From Williamsia sp. CHRR-6 (GTDB lineage: Bacteria; Actinomycetota; Actinomycetes; Mycobacteriales; Mycobacteriaceae): 64,000 bases of DNA. The position numbers were made by a program, and so were the translations under genes. Where the stretch lies: assembly GCF_018474015.1 (NCBI RefSeq), contig NZ_JAHCSG010000004.1, positions 124,001 to 188,000 of the forward strand, given 5' to 3'. The notes under the pieces were generated by a model. The model did not search any database. It worked only from the letters and a program-made list of their open reading frames with translations, and was not told the origin of the DNA. Numbering within the stretch: position 1 is the stretch's first letter; each line of letters opens with the position of its first letter. Shown here piece after piece: positions 7,968 to 17,307 of this stretch.

Positions 7968-8927
7968 ATGCTGCCCGTAATCTCGCTGCGCGACCTGGAC
8001 ACCCCTGCCGCGCGGGCTCACCTGGAGCAGGTGTCGTCGACCGTCGGATTCTTCTATCTGGTGGACCACGGCGTCACCGGTGCGGTGCGCGACCGCATCA
8101 CCGACGCCGCACGCGCCTTCTTCGCCTTGCCTCAAGCCGACAAGGACGCAGTCGCCATGATCAACAGTCCCCACTTCCGGGGATACAACCAGCTCGGCGG
8201 CGAGCTGACCAACGGGCAGGTCGACTGGCGGGAACAGATCGACATCGGCCCCGACCGGGACGCGATCGCCGACGCGACGGGCCCACTGCGGCTGCAGGGG
8301 CCCAACCAGTGGCCGGCGGCGCTACCGGAACTGCGGGCCGCGGTCACCGCATATGACGCCGAGCTGAGCCGCGTGTCCCGGGAGTTGTTGTCCCACTGGG
8401 CCCAAGCCCTCGGCGCGGCACCGGACTTCTTCGACGACGCGTTCGCGTTGCCCGCCACCTTGATCAAACTGATCCGATACCCGGCCCGAGCTGCCGACGA
8501 CACCGCACGCGAGCGCGACCAAGGTGTTGGCGCACACAAGGATTCCGGGGTGCTGACCATCCTGCTGGTGCAGGAGGGGTCGAGCGGACTGCAGGTGCAG
8601 GCCGGTGACGGCAGCTGGATCGATGCACCACCACAACCAGATGCCTTCATCGTCAACATCGGCGAGATGTTGGAGGTGGCCACCGACGGGCGTCTGGTGG
8701 CCACCCGCCACCGAGTGATCACCCCGCCGGGATCGCCGGAGCGCCTGTCGATCCCATACTTCTTCGCCCCCGCACTGGATGCGGTGATGCCGCGAATCGC
8801 CGATCCGCAGGCTCCCGGGATCACCCAGGATCCGAACAATCCGCTGTTCGCCACCTACGGCGACAACACCTGGAAGAGCCGGACCCGCGCCCACCCCGAC
8901 GTGTTTGCACGCTGGTACCGCGACTAG
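7968..8927 (+). CDS. 2-oxoglutarate/Fe(II)-dependent oxygenase, isopenicillin N synthase family
   Basis: The 319-residue protein has the DIOX_N N-terminal domain (…STVGFFYLVDHGV…) and the 2OG-FeII_Oxy core. The iron ligands are His190-x-Asp192 (AHKDSG) and His248 (ATRHRV). An R-x-S motif (ERLSIPYFF) about ten residues later binds 2-oxoglutarate. The family hydroxylates or desaturates small molecules; the substrate here is unknown. It is a single gene divergent from the acyltransferase with 67 bp between. Some actinobacterial members act in catabolism rather than antibiotic synthesis. Confidence 0.82.
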   Translation: MLPVISLRDLDTPAARAHLEQVSSTVGFFYLVDHGVTGAVRDRITDAARAFFALPQADKDAVAMINSPHFRGYNQLGGELTNGQVDWREQIDIGPDRDAIADATGPLRLQGPNQWPAALPELRAAVTAYDAELSRVSRELLSHWAQALGAAPDFFDDAFALPATLIKLIRYPARAADDTARERDQGVGAHKDSGVLTILLVQEGSSGLQVQAGDGSWIDAPPQPDAFIVNIGEMLEVATDGRLVATRHRVITPPGSPERLSIPYFFAPALDAVMPRIADPQAPGITQDPNNPLFATYGDNTWKSRTRAHPDVFARWYRD

Positions 8928-8977
8928 GCCCGCCGATCACAGCCCCTTCCATCAGTTGGTTGGTTAGGGTCAGGGTC

Positions 8978-10507
8978 GTGACCTCTTCTCACGACCGAAC
9001 GGTCGATGCGGACTTCGTGGCGTTGCCGCTGCATGAGTTGGCTGATGCCGCACTCACCACAGCCACCGCCGCCGGCGCCGCCCACGCCGATCTACGGGTG
9101 CACCGGATCCGCACGCAGACACTGCGACTGCGCGACGGTTCGGTCCAGTCGTCGGTGGACTCCACCGAGCTGGGCCTGGCGGTCCGGGTGATCGTCGACG
9201 GCACCTGGGGTTTCGCCTCGCATGCGGCGCTGGACACCACGGTGGTCCGCGAGACCGTGCATCGGGCGGTCGAGGTGGCGCGCGCGCTGCGCTCCCTCAA
9301 CCGCGATCCGGTGGTCTTGGCCGACGAACCCGTCTACACCGACGCCACCTGGGTATCGGACTACGAGGTGGATCCGTTCACGGTGTCCACTGCCGACAAG
9401 GTGGGTGTCCTGGCCGACTACTCCGAGCGCCTGCAAGCCGCCGACGGGGTGGACCATGTGTCCGCCTCGGCGATGCTGGTCAAGGAACAGACCTTCTACG
9501 CCGACACCGCAGGGTCACGTATCACCCAGCAGCGGGTACGCGTGCATCCGGAGTTCGAGGCGACCACCGTCGACTCGGCCGCAGGCACGTTCGAGACGAT
9601 GCGCACGGTGGCCCCACCGGTCGGTCGCGGGTGGGAGTACCTGACCACCACCGAGGCGGGCTGGGACTGGGCGGACGAACTGGCTCAGATCCCCGAGTGG
9701 TTGGCCGAGAAGGTGAAGGCGCCGAGTGTGAGCGCCGGACCCACCGACCTGGTCATCGACCCGACCAACCTGTGGCTCACCATCCACGAGTCCATCGGTC
9801 ACGCCACCGAATACGACCGGGCCATCGGTTACGAAGCCGCCTACGCCGGGACATCTTTCGCCACCCCCGACCAGCTGGGCACGCTGCGCTACGGCACCCC
9901 GATCATGCACGTGACCGCCGATCGCACCCAACGTCACGGGCTGTCGAGCATCGGCTACGACGACGACGGTGTGGCCGCACAACAGTGGGATCTGATCCGC
10001 GAGGGCACGCTGGTGGGGTATCAGCTCGACCGGGTGTTCGCGCCCCGACTGGGTCTGACGCGGTCCAACGGGTGCTCCTATGCCGACTCTGCCCACCACG
10101 TCCCCATCCAACGGATGGCCAACGTGTCGCTGCAACCCGACCCGGCCGACGACACCAGCACAGCCGAGCTGATCTCGAAGGTGGAGAACGGGATCTACAT
10201 CGTGGGCGACAAGTCCTGGTCGATCGACATGCAGCGCTACAACTTTCAGTTCACCGGACAGCGGTTCTTCCAGATCACCAACGGCCAGTTGACCGGACAG
10301 CTACGCGACGTGGCCTACCAGGCCACCACCACCGACTTCTGGGGGTCAATGGAAGCCGTGGGCGGCGAGTCCACATGGCGGTTGGGCGGTGCGTTCAACT
10401 GCGGCAAAGCTCAACCCGGGCAGGTCGCTGCGGTCAGTCACGGCTGTCCGTCGGCGCTGTTCCGTGGGGTCAACGTCCTCAACACCCGATCGGAGGGCGG
10501 CGCATGA
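8978..10507 (+). CDS. tldD: TldD-family metalloprotease
   Basis: A 509-residue member of the TldD/PmbA (U62/M103) family with the zinc motif HESIGH at residues 270-275. TldD and TldE form a heterodimeric cytosolic protease that degrades unfolded or modified peptides and, in other bacteria, matures microcin B17 and degrades CcdA. The GTG at 8978 follows AGGG and is preferred to a TTG 18 bases earlier. Its TGA overlaps the ATG of the next gene by 4 bp, as expected for subunits made in equal amounts. Only the TldD subunit carries the metal site. Confidence 0.88.
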   Translation: MTSSHDRTVDADFVALPLHELADAALTTATAAGAAHADLRVHRIRTQTLRLRDGSVQSSVDSTELGLAVRVIVDGTWGFASHAALDTTVVRETVHRAVEVARALRSLNRDPVVLADEPVYTDATWVSDYEVDPFTVSTADKVGVLADYSERLQAADGVDHVSASAMLVKEQTFYADTAGSRITQQRVRVHPEFEATTVDSAAGTFETMRTVAPPVGRGWEYLTTTEAGWDWADELAQIPEWLAEKVKAPSVSAGPTDLVIDPTNLWLTIHESIGHATEYDRAIGYEAAYAGTSFATPDQLGTLRYGTPIMHVTADRTQRHGLSSIGYDDDGVAAQQWDLIREGTLVGYQLDRVFAPRLGLTRSNGCSYADSAHHVPIQRMANVSLQPDPADDTSTAELISKVENGIYIVGDKSWSIDMQRYNFQFTGQRFFQITNGQLTGQLRDVAYQATTTDFWGSMEAVGGESTWRLGGAFNCGKAQPGQVAAVSHGCPSALFRGVNVLNTRSEGGA

Positions 10508-11874
10508 TCCCCGGACATCAGCTGGTCGAGCTCGCGTTGGCCGCGGCCACCGTCTCCGAGACGATCGTCATCGTCTCCGACTCGTCGAATGCCTCCCTAC
10601 GGTGGGCGGGCAACTCGATGACCACCAACGGGGTCACCATCACCCGAACCTGGGTGGTCATCGCGATCGTCCGCGACGGCTCCGACGCTCGCGTGGGCAC
10701 CGTCAGCTCCACCAGCGTGGACGCCGACAGTGTGGCCGGGGTGGTGCGTGCTGCCGAAACTGCCGCTCGCGCATCGCAACCCGCCGACGACACCGTCGAC
10801 CTGGTGCGCGCCGACACCCCCGACGACGACTGGGAGGTGCCGGCGCAGCACACCGGGGTGAGCGTGTTCGAGCCGATCACCACCGACCTCGGCCGTGGCT
10901 TCGACGGTGCCGACGCCCTTTACGGTTTCGCCACCCACACCACCTGCACCACCTGGTTGGGCACCAGCACCGGGGTGCGACGCCGGTTCGTCGAGCCGGT
11001 GGGATCGCTGGAGATCAACGGCAAGCGTGGCGGCCTCACCGGATCGAGTGCGTGGGCGGGCACCGGTACCCGCGACTTCACCGACGTGTCCGTCGACGGC
11101 CTGCTGGCCCAGCTCTCGCAGCGGTTGGATTGGGCCACAACGAAAGTAGATCTACCCGCCGGGCGTTACGAGACGCTGATGCCGCCGTCGACGGTGGCCG
11201 ACATGATGATCTATCTGATGTGGAGCATGCAGGGCCGGGGGGCGCAGGAGGGTCGGACGGCCCTGGCGGCCCCCGGCGGCACCCGCGTCGGCGAGCGGCT
11301 GGGGACGCTGCCGGTGACCCTGTTCAGCGATCCGAACGCGGCCGGTCTGCAGTATGCGCCGTTCGTCGTCGCTTCAGCATCCAGCGACGGACAATCGGTG
11401 TTCGACAATGGCCTGCACCGCGACCGGGTGGACTGGATCCGCGACGGGGTGATCACCTCGCTGGCCTATCCCCGTGCTGCGGCACAGGAATTCGGCACCG
11501 AGCCCACCCAGCTCGGAGAGAACCTGCTGATGACCGGCGGCAGCGACGTAGGCATCGACGACATGATCGCGCGCACCGAGCGGGGGCTGTTGCTGACCAC
11601 GCTGTGGTACATCCGCGAGGTCGATCCGGCCACGCTGCTGCTGACCGGACTCACTCGTGATGGCGTCTATCTGGTCGAGGACGGCACGGTGACGGCCGCG
11701 GTCAACAACTTCCGATTCAACGAGAGCCCATTGGATCTGCTGCGACGTGCCACCGAGGCCGGACGCACCGAACCGGCTCTGCCCCGTGAATGGGGCGACT
11801 GGTTCAGTCGGACCGCCATGCCGCCGCTGCGCATCCCCGATTTCCACATGTCCTCGGTGAGCCAAGCGCAGTAG
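10504..11874 (+). CDS. TldE/PmbA-like partner subunit of the TldD protease
   Basis: The 456-residue PmbA/TldE-type protein lacks the HExxxH metal motif, as this non-catalytic subunit does. Conserved parts of the family are present: an N-terminal strand-rich segment, the central GSSAW region, and the C-terminal block near residues 375-405 (…[23 protein letters not shown]…). It is translationally coupled to tldD by an ATGA overlap, so the two almost certainly form one complex. Its substrate in this organism is unknown; no ribosomal-peptide cluster is adjacent. Confidence 0.85.
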   Translation: MIPGHQLVELALAAATVSETIVIVSDSSNASLRWAGNSMTTNGVTITRTWVVIAIVRDGSDARVGTVSSTSVDADSVAGVVRAAETAARASQPADDTVDLVRADTPDDDWEVPAQHTGVSVFEPITTDLGRGFDGADALYGFATHTTCTTWLGTSTGVRRRFVEPVGSLEINGKRGGLTGSSAWAGTGTRDFTDVSVDGLLAQLSQRLDWATTKVDLPAGRYETLMPPSTVADMMIYLMWSMQGRGAQEGRTALAAPGGTRVGERLGTLPVTLFSDPNAAGLQYAPFVVASASSDGQSVFDNGLHRDRVDWIRDGVITSLAYPRAAAQEFGTEPTQLGENLLMTGGSDVGIDDMIARTERGLLLTTLWYIREVDPATLLLTGLTRDGVYLVEDGTVTAAVNNFRFNESPLDLLRRATEAGRTEPALPREWGDWFSRTAMPPLRIPDFHMSSVSQAQ

Positions 11875-11916
11875 CCCCGGCCACACGCGGACGGCGCGTC
11901 GGCGTTGGTGTGATCG

Positions 11917-12369
11917 TCACCATTGATAAGGCAGGAATTTGCCGTTGAAGGTGACCACCACTCGATCGCCGGCCGGGTCGGGCACGCGCGCAAAGTCGAT
12001 GTTGAAGTTGATGGCGCTCATGATCCCGTCGCCGAACTCCTCGTGAATCAATTCCTTGAGCGCCTGACCGTAGACGTCGATGGCCTCGTGGAAGCGATAC
12101 ACGGTGGGATCGGTGGCCAGCCCATCGTCGGCGATCCGATACGGCTGTCGCGTGAGGGCCGCGATCACCTCAGACCCAAGACCCAGTGTTTCGCCGATGA
12201 TCTCCGCGCAATCGCGCGGCACCGGATGCTTACCCAGCAGGGCTGCCACAGTCCACACCAACGGCTTGTCGATGCTCTCGGCCAACTCCCGCCACGTATG
12301 ACCAGCGGCGATTCGCGCGTCGTTCACCAGTTCCCCGGCCTGCACCTTGCTGATGGCTGCTGCGGTCAT
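11917..12369 (-). CDS. cynS: Cyanate hydratase (cyanase)
   Basis: A 150-residue cyanase. An N-terminal helical domain resembles a POU/HTH fold and the C-terminal half is highly conserved (…LIHEEFGDGIMSAINFNIDF… and GDRVVVTFNGKFLPY at the end). The active-site Arg and Glu lie in YRFHEA and the Ser in SAINF. The enzyme is a decamer that converts cyanate plus bicarbonate to ammonia and CO2, detoxifying cyanate and providing nitrogen. No cyanate transporter or carbonic anhydrase is adjacent. The end is convergent with tldE, 42 bp apart. Confidence 0.95.
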   Translation of the reverse strand: MTAAAISKVQAGELVNDARIAAGHTWRELAESIDKPLVWTVAALLGKHPVPRDCAEIIGETLGLGSEVIAALTRQPYRIADDGLATDPTVYRFHEAIDVYGQALKELIHEEFGDGIMSAINFNIDFARVPDPAGDRVVVTFNGKFLPYQW

Positions 12370-12392
12370 GGGGTCCTCTCATCGTTGCCTAC

Positions 12393-12405
12393 GCATACGC
12401 ATACG
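12393..12405. promoter_or_regulatory. Overlapping GCATACG direct repeats ahead of cynS
   Basis: Two overlapping GCATACG units lie 24 bp upstream of the cyanase ATG in the divergent gap with the ABC exporter. They match the half-site of the inverted repeat ahead of the molybdate operon. Function is unproven; they could be an activator or repressor site for cynS. Confidence 0.3.
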
Positions 12406-12540
12406 CACCGTTGACGATAGGCCCGCGAATCACGGCGCGCAGAGCGACGGCGATGAGTTCTGGGCGCGACCCGAGTCAGTCACGTGTGTCCACCAAAACT
12501 GCCTCGCCACTTGTCACAGGGAAGGGCTAGCGTGTCCCCC

Positions 12541-13530
12541 ATGTCCGAATCCACGTCCGCCATCGAGGCCATCGATCTGGTCAAGAAGTTCGGGGAGCAC
12601 ACCGCTGTCGACGGCGTCAGCTTCACCGTCCCCCAGGGCACGGTGCTGGGATTGCTCGGCCCCAACGGGGCGGGCAAGACCACCACCGTTCGCATGATGA
12701 CCACGCTGACCGCACCCACCAGCGGCACCGCCCGGGTCGCCGGCTACGACGTGGTCGGCCAGCCCGACATGGTGCGCCGCAGCATGGGTCTGACCGGCCA
12801 GGCCGCCACCGTCGACGAGTTGCTCACCGGGCGAGAGAACATCCGCATGATCGGCGGGCTCTACGGCATCGGGCGCAGACAACTCCACGCCATCGGTGAC
12901 CAGCTGTTGGAACAGTTCGCACTGACCGAAGCCGCCGACCGACCGGTCAAAAGCTACTCGGGCGGTATGCGGCGGCGGATCGATCTCGCGGTCTCCCTGC
13001 TGGCCGCGCCGCCGGTGTTGTTCCTCGACGAGCCGACCACCGGACTCGACCCCCGAAGCCGCTCGGAACTGTGGGACGTGTTGCGCGGCTTGGTGGCGCA
13101 GGGCACCACCCTACTGTTGACCACGCAGTACCTGGAGGAGGCCGATCAGCTGGCCGACAACATCGTGGTCATCGATCACGGCCGCATCATCGCCCAGGGT
13201 TCACCGCTGCAACTCAAGGAACAGGCCGGCAAGGCCAGCCTGGTGCTGACGGTCTCGCATGCCGAGGACATCGCAGCCGCCGAGGCGTTGTTGCGCAAAA
13301 CCGGCAACGAGGTGTCGGTCGACACCGGCGCTCGGCGTCTCACCGCCCCCGCCGACGGGTTGGCCGAGATGAACCGGGTCATCGGCTGGTTCACCGACAG
13401 CGGCATCGAAGTCGACGACATCGGCTTGTCCCGCCCCAGCCTCGACGACGTGTTCTTGTCCCTCACGGGCCGTCGCACCGACAGCGAACCCACCGAGCAT
13501 CCATCCGACGTTGTGGAGACATTGACATGA
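12541..13530 (+). CDS. Daunorubicin-resistance-type ABC transporter ATP-binding protein
   Basis: The 329-residue ATPase is of the DrrA family (about 330 residues). Walker A is GPNGAGKTTT near residue 41, the signature YSGGMRRR near 140, and Walker B VLFLDEPTTGLDPR near 160. A C-terminal extension ending …PSLDDVFLSLTGR is typical of DrrA/CcmA-like exporters. With the downstream DrrB-type permease it forms an exporter for a drug or lipid-like substrate. ATG 12541 is taken as start, but GTG 12532 lies closer to the GAAGGG ribosome-binding site and is equally possible. The stop overlaps the next start. Confidence 0.88.
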   Translation: MSESTSAIEAIDLVKKFGEHTAVDGVSFTVPQGTVLGLLGPNGAGKTTTVRMMTTLTAPTSGTARVAGYDVVGQPDMVRRSMGLTGQAATVDELLTGRENIRMIGGLYGIGRRQLHAIGDQLLEQFALTEAADRPVKSYSGGMRRRIDLAVSLLAAPPVLFLDEPTTGLDPRSRSELWDVLRGLVAQGTTLLLTTQYLEEADQLADNIVVIDHGRIIAQGSPLQLKEQAGKASLVLTVSHAEDIAAAEALLRKTGNEVSVDTGARRLTAPADGLAEMNRVIGWFTDSGIEVDDIGLSRPSLDDVFLSLTGRRTDSEPTEHPSDVVETLT

Positions 13531-14375
13531 CCACCACCCAGGCTCGACCCAGCGAACCCCTGATCCGCCCCGAGATCCATCAGACCAGTGTGGCCCGGCA
13601 GTCGTGGATCATGGTGCAGCGCAGCATGATCCACACCAAACGGATGCCAGAGATGTTGTCCGACGTGACCGTGCAGCCGATCATGTTCGTGCTGCTGTTC
13701 GCCTACGTCTTCGGCGCATCGATCACCAACACCGGCGGCGGCAGCTACCGCGAGTTCCTGTTGCCGGGCATCATGGGCCAGACCATCGTCTTCTCGGCGT
13801 TCGTGGTGGCCACCGGCATCACCGCCGATCTCGACAAGGGCATCGTCGACCGATTCCGGTCACTGCCCATCTCCCGCTCATCGGTGTTGATCGGACGCAG
13901 CGTGGCCAGCCTGATGCACTCGTCGATCGGTATCGCCGTGATGGCGGTGACGGGGCTGCTCATCGGCTGGCGTATCCGCGACGGGTTCGCCCACGCGATC
14001 CTGGCTTTCGCACTGATCCTGCTGTTCGGATTCGCCATGATCTGGTTCGGCATCCTGGTCGGCTCGTCACTGAAGTCGGTGGAGGCGGTCAACGGTGTCA
14101 TGTTCACCGTGCTGTTCCCCATCACGTTCCTGGCCAACACCTTCGCCCCCACCGGACCGATGCCGGCGTGGCTGCGGGCGATGGCCGAATGGAACCCGAT
14201 CTCCTCGCTGGTGCAGGCGCTGCGCGAGCTGTGGGGTAACGGACCGCAGGCAGCGCCCTCCGCGCAGCTACCGCTACACCACCCGGTGCTGGCGACCGTG
14301 TTGTGGTCGGTGGGCCTCACCCTGGTCATCGCCCCATTCGCCCTCCGCGCCTTCGCCAAGCGCACACAGGACTGA
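13527..14375 (+). CDS. Daunorubicin-resistance-type ABC-2 permease
   Basis: A 282-residue ABC-2 type membrane protein with about six hydrophobic spans. After a cytoplasmic N-terminus of roughly 45 residues it shows the DrrB pattern: …VQPIMFVLLFAYVFG…, a Gly/Pro-rich …FLLPGIMGQT… loop, and a final helix near residue 265. It is the membrane half of the exporter with the overlapping DrrA-like ATPase (ATGA). In mycobacteria DrrAB export phthiocerol-type lipids; here neither lipid-synthesis nor antibiotic genes adjoin, so the substrate is unknown. Confidence 0.87.
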   Translation: MTTTQARPSEPLIRPEIHQTSVARQSWIMVQRSMIHTKRMPEMLSDVTVQPIMFVLLFAYVFGASITNTGGGSYREFLLPGIMGQTIVFSAFVVATGITADLDKGIVDRFRSLPISRSSVLIGRSVASLMHSSIGIAVMAVTGLLIGWRIRDGFAHAILAFALILLFGFAMIWFGILVGSSLKSVEAVNGVMFTVLFPITFLANTFAPTGPMPAWLRAMAEWNPISSLVQALRELWGNGPQAAPSAQLPLHHPVLATVLWSVGLTLVIAPFALRAFAKRTQD

Positions 14376-14387
14376 TCCGGTGACCGA

Positions 14388-15695
14388 TCAGGCCGTCAGC
14401 GCCAACGCCTCCAGCGGATCGGAATAGATCGCATCGAGTGACACCGCTCCGGCGGCCTGCTGCTGGACGGTGGCGCCCGCGCGGGTCACCCGCACGTCGC
14501 GGTGCAGTGCGGCGGGGGTGGCCCGCACCGCGCGAGCCACAGCAGGAAGGGTGGACGGCGAATCGGTGAACGCCTGCCCACCCAAGATCACGTGGTCGGG
14601 GTTGAACACGTCGGCGATCAGCGACACCGCGCGGCCCAGCACCTCGGCGCGCTCCAACAGGATCGCGGTGGCGGTGGGGTCGTCGGCTGCAGCTGCGGCG
14701 TGTACGTCGTCGACGGTCTCCACGGTCAGTCCCGCTGCGCGAGCGGCCGCAACTATCCCGGTGTCGCTCACCGCGGGTTCGAGCTGCCCGGTCGTGGTCG
14801 GGTCGAGCAGCGTGGTGGGTCCGGCCGGGAAATGGCCGATGACCGGTGGTCCTGCGGTCGGGCTGTACACCGAGCCCTCGACGGTGAACGCCACACCGAC
14901 CATCTCGCGGGCGTAGAAGTACATGAAGCTGCCGGTGTCGTCGTCCGGGTTGACCAGCAACTCGGCCGCGGCCATCGCCTCGACGTGGGAGGCCACCGAC
15001 ACGGGGATACCCAGCGCCTGCGCGAGGACTGGACCGACCGGGGCCTGAGTCCACCCCAGGCGAGGATGATCGACCAGACCGCCGTCGTTGACACGGCCAC
15101 CGATGGCCACACCGGTCCACAGGATGCGCTGGTTGGGCCACCGGGATGCGAACCGGCGTGCGCTGACCCCGATCGCGGCCAGCGTCTGCTCGGGGGTGTC
15201 GGCGACCGGCGTGGGGATCTGGATGGCCCCGACCACCCGGTGGAACAGGTCGTGGGTGGTGATCGAGGTGACCTTGAGCCCGATGTGCAGACCCAGCGTG
15301 AGGAACTCCGAGGAGTTCAACTCGAACGGCAAGCGTGGGCGACCGATGGCCCCGGCCGGGGCGAGGTCGGCGCGCTCACGCAGCAGACCGGCCTTCAGCA
15401 ACGCGCTGACCTGCCGGTTCACCGTGGAGATGCTGAGCCCGGACTGAGCTGCGGCATCGTCACGGAAGATGGGGCCCTGCAAGCGGGCGATGCGCAGTAC
15501 CACCGCCGACGGCTTGGTCGACAGGTGCAGCTGCGGGGTGGCGATGTGGATGATCGGGGTCCTTGTCAGCGGGCCGACCGCAGACCCCATGGCCAGCGGA
15601 CGCACTCCGAGGCGAGGCCGTGCTCCGGTCGGTCGCGGCCGGACCGCCGCGGGACGACGAGTGCGGGTGTTCAGGTGATTGATCGAGGTGGTCAT
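14388..15695 (-). CDS. ROK-family transcriptional regulator
   Basis: The 435-residue protein has a winged HTH at about residues 70-120 (…GLSISTVNRQVSALLKAGLL…) followed by a ROK sugar-kinase-like domain (…LGLHIGLKVTSITT…, …GVAIGGRVNDGG…, …VFNPDHVILGGQAF…). The usual ROK zinc motif CxCGxxGCxE is absent where it would be expected (…GHFPAGPTTLLDPTTTG…), so this member probably senses something other than a sugar. The first 60 residues are basic and low-complexity. It is divergent from ssuD/sfnG and is their likely regulator; Rv0485 of M. tuberculosis is a comparable ROK protein. Confidence 0.82.
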   Translation of the reverse strand: MTTSINHLNTRTRRPAAVRPRPTGARPRLGVRPLAMGSAVGPLTRTPIIHIATPQLHLSTKPSAVVLRIARLQGPIFRDDAAAQSGLSISTVNRQVSALLKAGLLRERADLAPAGAIGRPRLPFELNSSEFLTLGLHIGLKVTSITTHDLFHRVVGAIQIPTPVADTPEQTLAAIGVSARRFASRWPNQRILWTGVAIGGRVNDGGLVDHPRLGWTQAPVGPVLAQALGIPVSVASHVEAMAAAELLVNPDDDTGSFMYFYAREMVGVAFTVEGSVYSPTAGPPVIGHFPAGPTTLLDPTTTGQLEPAVSDTGIVAAARAAGLTVETVDDVHAAAAADDPTATAILLERAEVLGRAVSLIADVFNPDHVILGGQAFTDSPSTLPAVARAVRATPAALHRDVRVTRAGATVQQQAAGAVSLDAIYSDPLEALALTA

Positions 15696-15776
15696 GCGGG
15701 GTTTCCCTGTCGAATGTGCCACACCAGACCTGCGAAACACAGGTGACCCGCCAGGTCAGAAGGGGTGTGGGAGCGA

Positions 15777-15851
15777 ATGTCTGAAAGTCGGCTCAGAGAC
15801 TCGTGCGACAGAGGATGCGAGCGAAGGGCAGACGGCAACCCAGCGCGGTGA
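15777..15851 (+). CDS. Possible leader peptide upstream of ssuD
   Basis: A 24-codon reading frame (MSESRLRDSCDRGCERR…, two Cys codons) lies about 230 bp ahead of ssuD. Short Cys-containing leader peptides are known upstream of actinobacterial sulfur-assimilation genes, which is the only reason to list it. There is no clear ribosome-binding site, and it does not show the Arg-Arg-His-Val-Asp-Leu core of the best-known actinobacterial leaders. It overlaps an opposite-strand small frame. Confidence 0.25.
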   Translation: MSESRLRDSCDRGCERRADGNPAR

Positions 15852-15894
15852 TCACATAGGTGACCTCCGGGATGTGGGGCGTCGTGCTCGGCAT
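15793..15894 (-). CDS. Small reading frame upstream of the ROK gene
   Basis: A 33-codon frame (MPSTTPHIPEVTYVITALGC… ending ARILCRTSL) has the high third-position GC expected of genuine coding sequence. It begins 200 bp upstream of the ROK start, in the ROK direction. It is antisense to the 24-codon frame above. It could be a leader peptide or an RNA element whose two strands happen to be open; I do not recognise the product. Confidence 0.3.
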   Translation of the reverse strand: MPSTTPHIPEVTYVITALGCRLPFARILCRTSL

Positions 15895-16042
15895 GAGCGA
15901 AAGCTAGCAAGGGCCGCCACGCACTGGCAACGCCGGGGCCTGCGAATGCGACCTGGGCCACACCCGCTGGCTTGCGATCACCCCGATTACAACCCGGCAT
16001 CACCTCACCGCGCCATACGACACTGGATGGCCGAAGACGGGT

Positions 16043-16066
16043 GCGTCCGCTGTACTGCGCGGACGC
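16043..16066 (+). promoter_or_regulatory. Hairpin immediately before the ssuD ribosome-binding site
   Basis: GCGTCCGC (16043-16050) pairs perfectly with GCGGACGC (16059-16066) across an 8-nt loop. The stem ends five bases before the GAAAGGG ribosome-binding site of ssuD. It has no T-tract and could tune translation or form part of an attenuator. The rest of the 15,696-16,082 gap holds the two small frames listed and nothing else I recognise. Confidence 0.35.
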
Positions 16067-16082
16067 TGACGAAAGGGTGGTC

Positions 16083-17261
16083 GTGTCGCTTCACCTGCAC
16101 TGGTTCCTGCCGACCTACGGGGATTCCCGGAACCTGATGGCCGGGGGTCACGGCTCGACGATGACCGGCGATCGCACCGCCGACCTGCGCTACCTCAAGC
16201 AACTGGCCGGAGCGGCGGAGATCAATGGCTTCGAGGCGGTGCTGACCCCCACCGGACAGTGGTGTGAGGACGCCTGGCTGTCGACGGCGATGCTGGTGGA
16301 GACCACCGAGACCCTGAAGTTCCTGGTGGCGCTGCGCCCCGGGCTGACGAGTCCGACGCTGGCGGCACAGATGGCCTCGACGATGCAGTGGCAGTCCAAG
16401 GGCCGATTGCTGATCAACGTCGTCACCGGGGGCGAGTCGATCGAGCAGCGCGCCTACGGCGACTACCTGGCCAAGGACGCCCGCTACGAGCGCTGCGGGG
16501 AGTTCCTCGACATCGTGCGACGGCTGTGGACGACCCCAGAACCGTTCTCGTTCAACGGCAAACACCTGCGCGTGGACGACGCGTTCCTGGCTCGCCGCCC
16601 GGAGACGGTGCCACCGGTGTTCTTCGGGGGATCGTCACCGGCGGCAGGGGCGGTGGCGTCACGGTTCGCCGACACCTACCTGACCTGGGGTGAGGCTCCC
16701 GCTGCGGTGGCCGAGAAACTGAAGTGGATCCGTGGTCTGGCCGCTGCCCACGATCGCACCCTCACCTACGGAATCCGACTGCACATCATCGCCCGTGAGA
16801 CATCGCAGGCAGCGTGGGCCGAGGCCGACCGGCTGCTGGCCGGCCTCGATCCCGCGCGCGTGGCCGATGCCCAAGCGGCCCTTGCCAAGTCGGAATCGGA
16901 GGGGCAGCGCCGCATGCGTGAGCTGCACGGCGGCGGTGCCGACTACTCGCAGTCCCGCGACGCCCGATCACTGGAGATCCACCCCAACCTGTGGAGCGGC
17001 GTGGGCCTGGTGCGCGGCGGTGCGGGCACCGCGCTGGTCGGCTCCTACGACGAGGTGGCCGATCGGATCGCCGAGTACGCGGCGCTGGGGCTCGACCACT
17101 TCATCCTGTCGGGATATCCGCACGTCGAAGAGGCCTTCCATGTGGGCGACGGGGTGCGCCCGGCGCTGGCGCGACGCGGCCTGCTGGGCACGTCCGAGAA
17201 CACCACCGAACCGGTCCGCGGAGCCTTCCTACCCGACCTGGAACCCACCCCCGCGTCCTGA
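16083..17261 (+). CDS. ssuD: FMNH2-dependent alkanesulfonate monooxygenase-like protein
   Basis: The 392-residue protein is of the bacterial luciferase-like superfamily. The SsuD-type start HWFLPTYGDSRN and the blocks NGFEAVLTPTGQWCEDAW, GRLLINVVTGGE and PVFFGGSSPAAG are clear. SsuD cleaves alkanesulfonates to sulfite and an aldehyde using FMNH2 and O2, supplying sulfur when sulfate is scarce. The GTG at 16083 sits behind GAAAGGGTGG and retains the conserved N-terminus. It precedes sfnG by 46 bp, so the pair could act in sequence on dimethylsulfone and the methanesulfinate or sulfonate formed from it. No SsuE-type FMN reductase is nearby. Confidence 0.88.
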   Translation: MSLHLHWFLPTYGDSRNLMAGGHGSTMTGDRTADLRYLKQLAGAAEINGFEAVLTPTGQWCEDAWLSTAMLVETTETLKFLVALRPGLTSPTLAAQMASTMQWQSKGRLLINVVTGGESIEQRAYGDYLAKDARYERCGEFLDIVRRLWTTPEPFSFNGKHLRVDDAFLARRPETVPPVFFGGSSPAAGAVASRFADTYLTWGEAPAAVAEKLKWIRGLAAAHDRTLTYGIRLHIIARETSQAAWAEADRLLAGLDPARVADAQAALAKSESEGQRRMRELHGGGADYSQSRDARSLEIHPNLWSGVGLVRGGAGTALVGSYDEVADRIAEYAALGLDHFILSGYPHVEEAFHVGDGVRPALARRGLLGTSENTTEPVRGAFLPDLEPTPAS

Positions 17262-17307
17262 GGCCCCACCAACCACCCCTATCGAAACACCGAGAGAGAG
17301 AACGACA

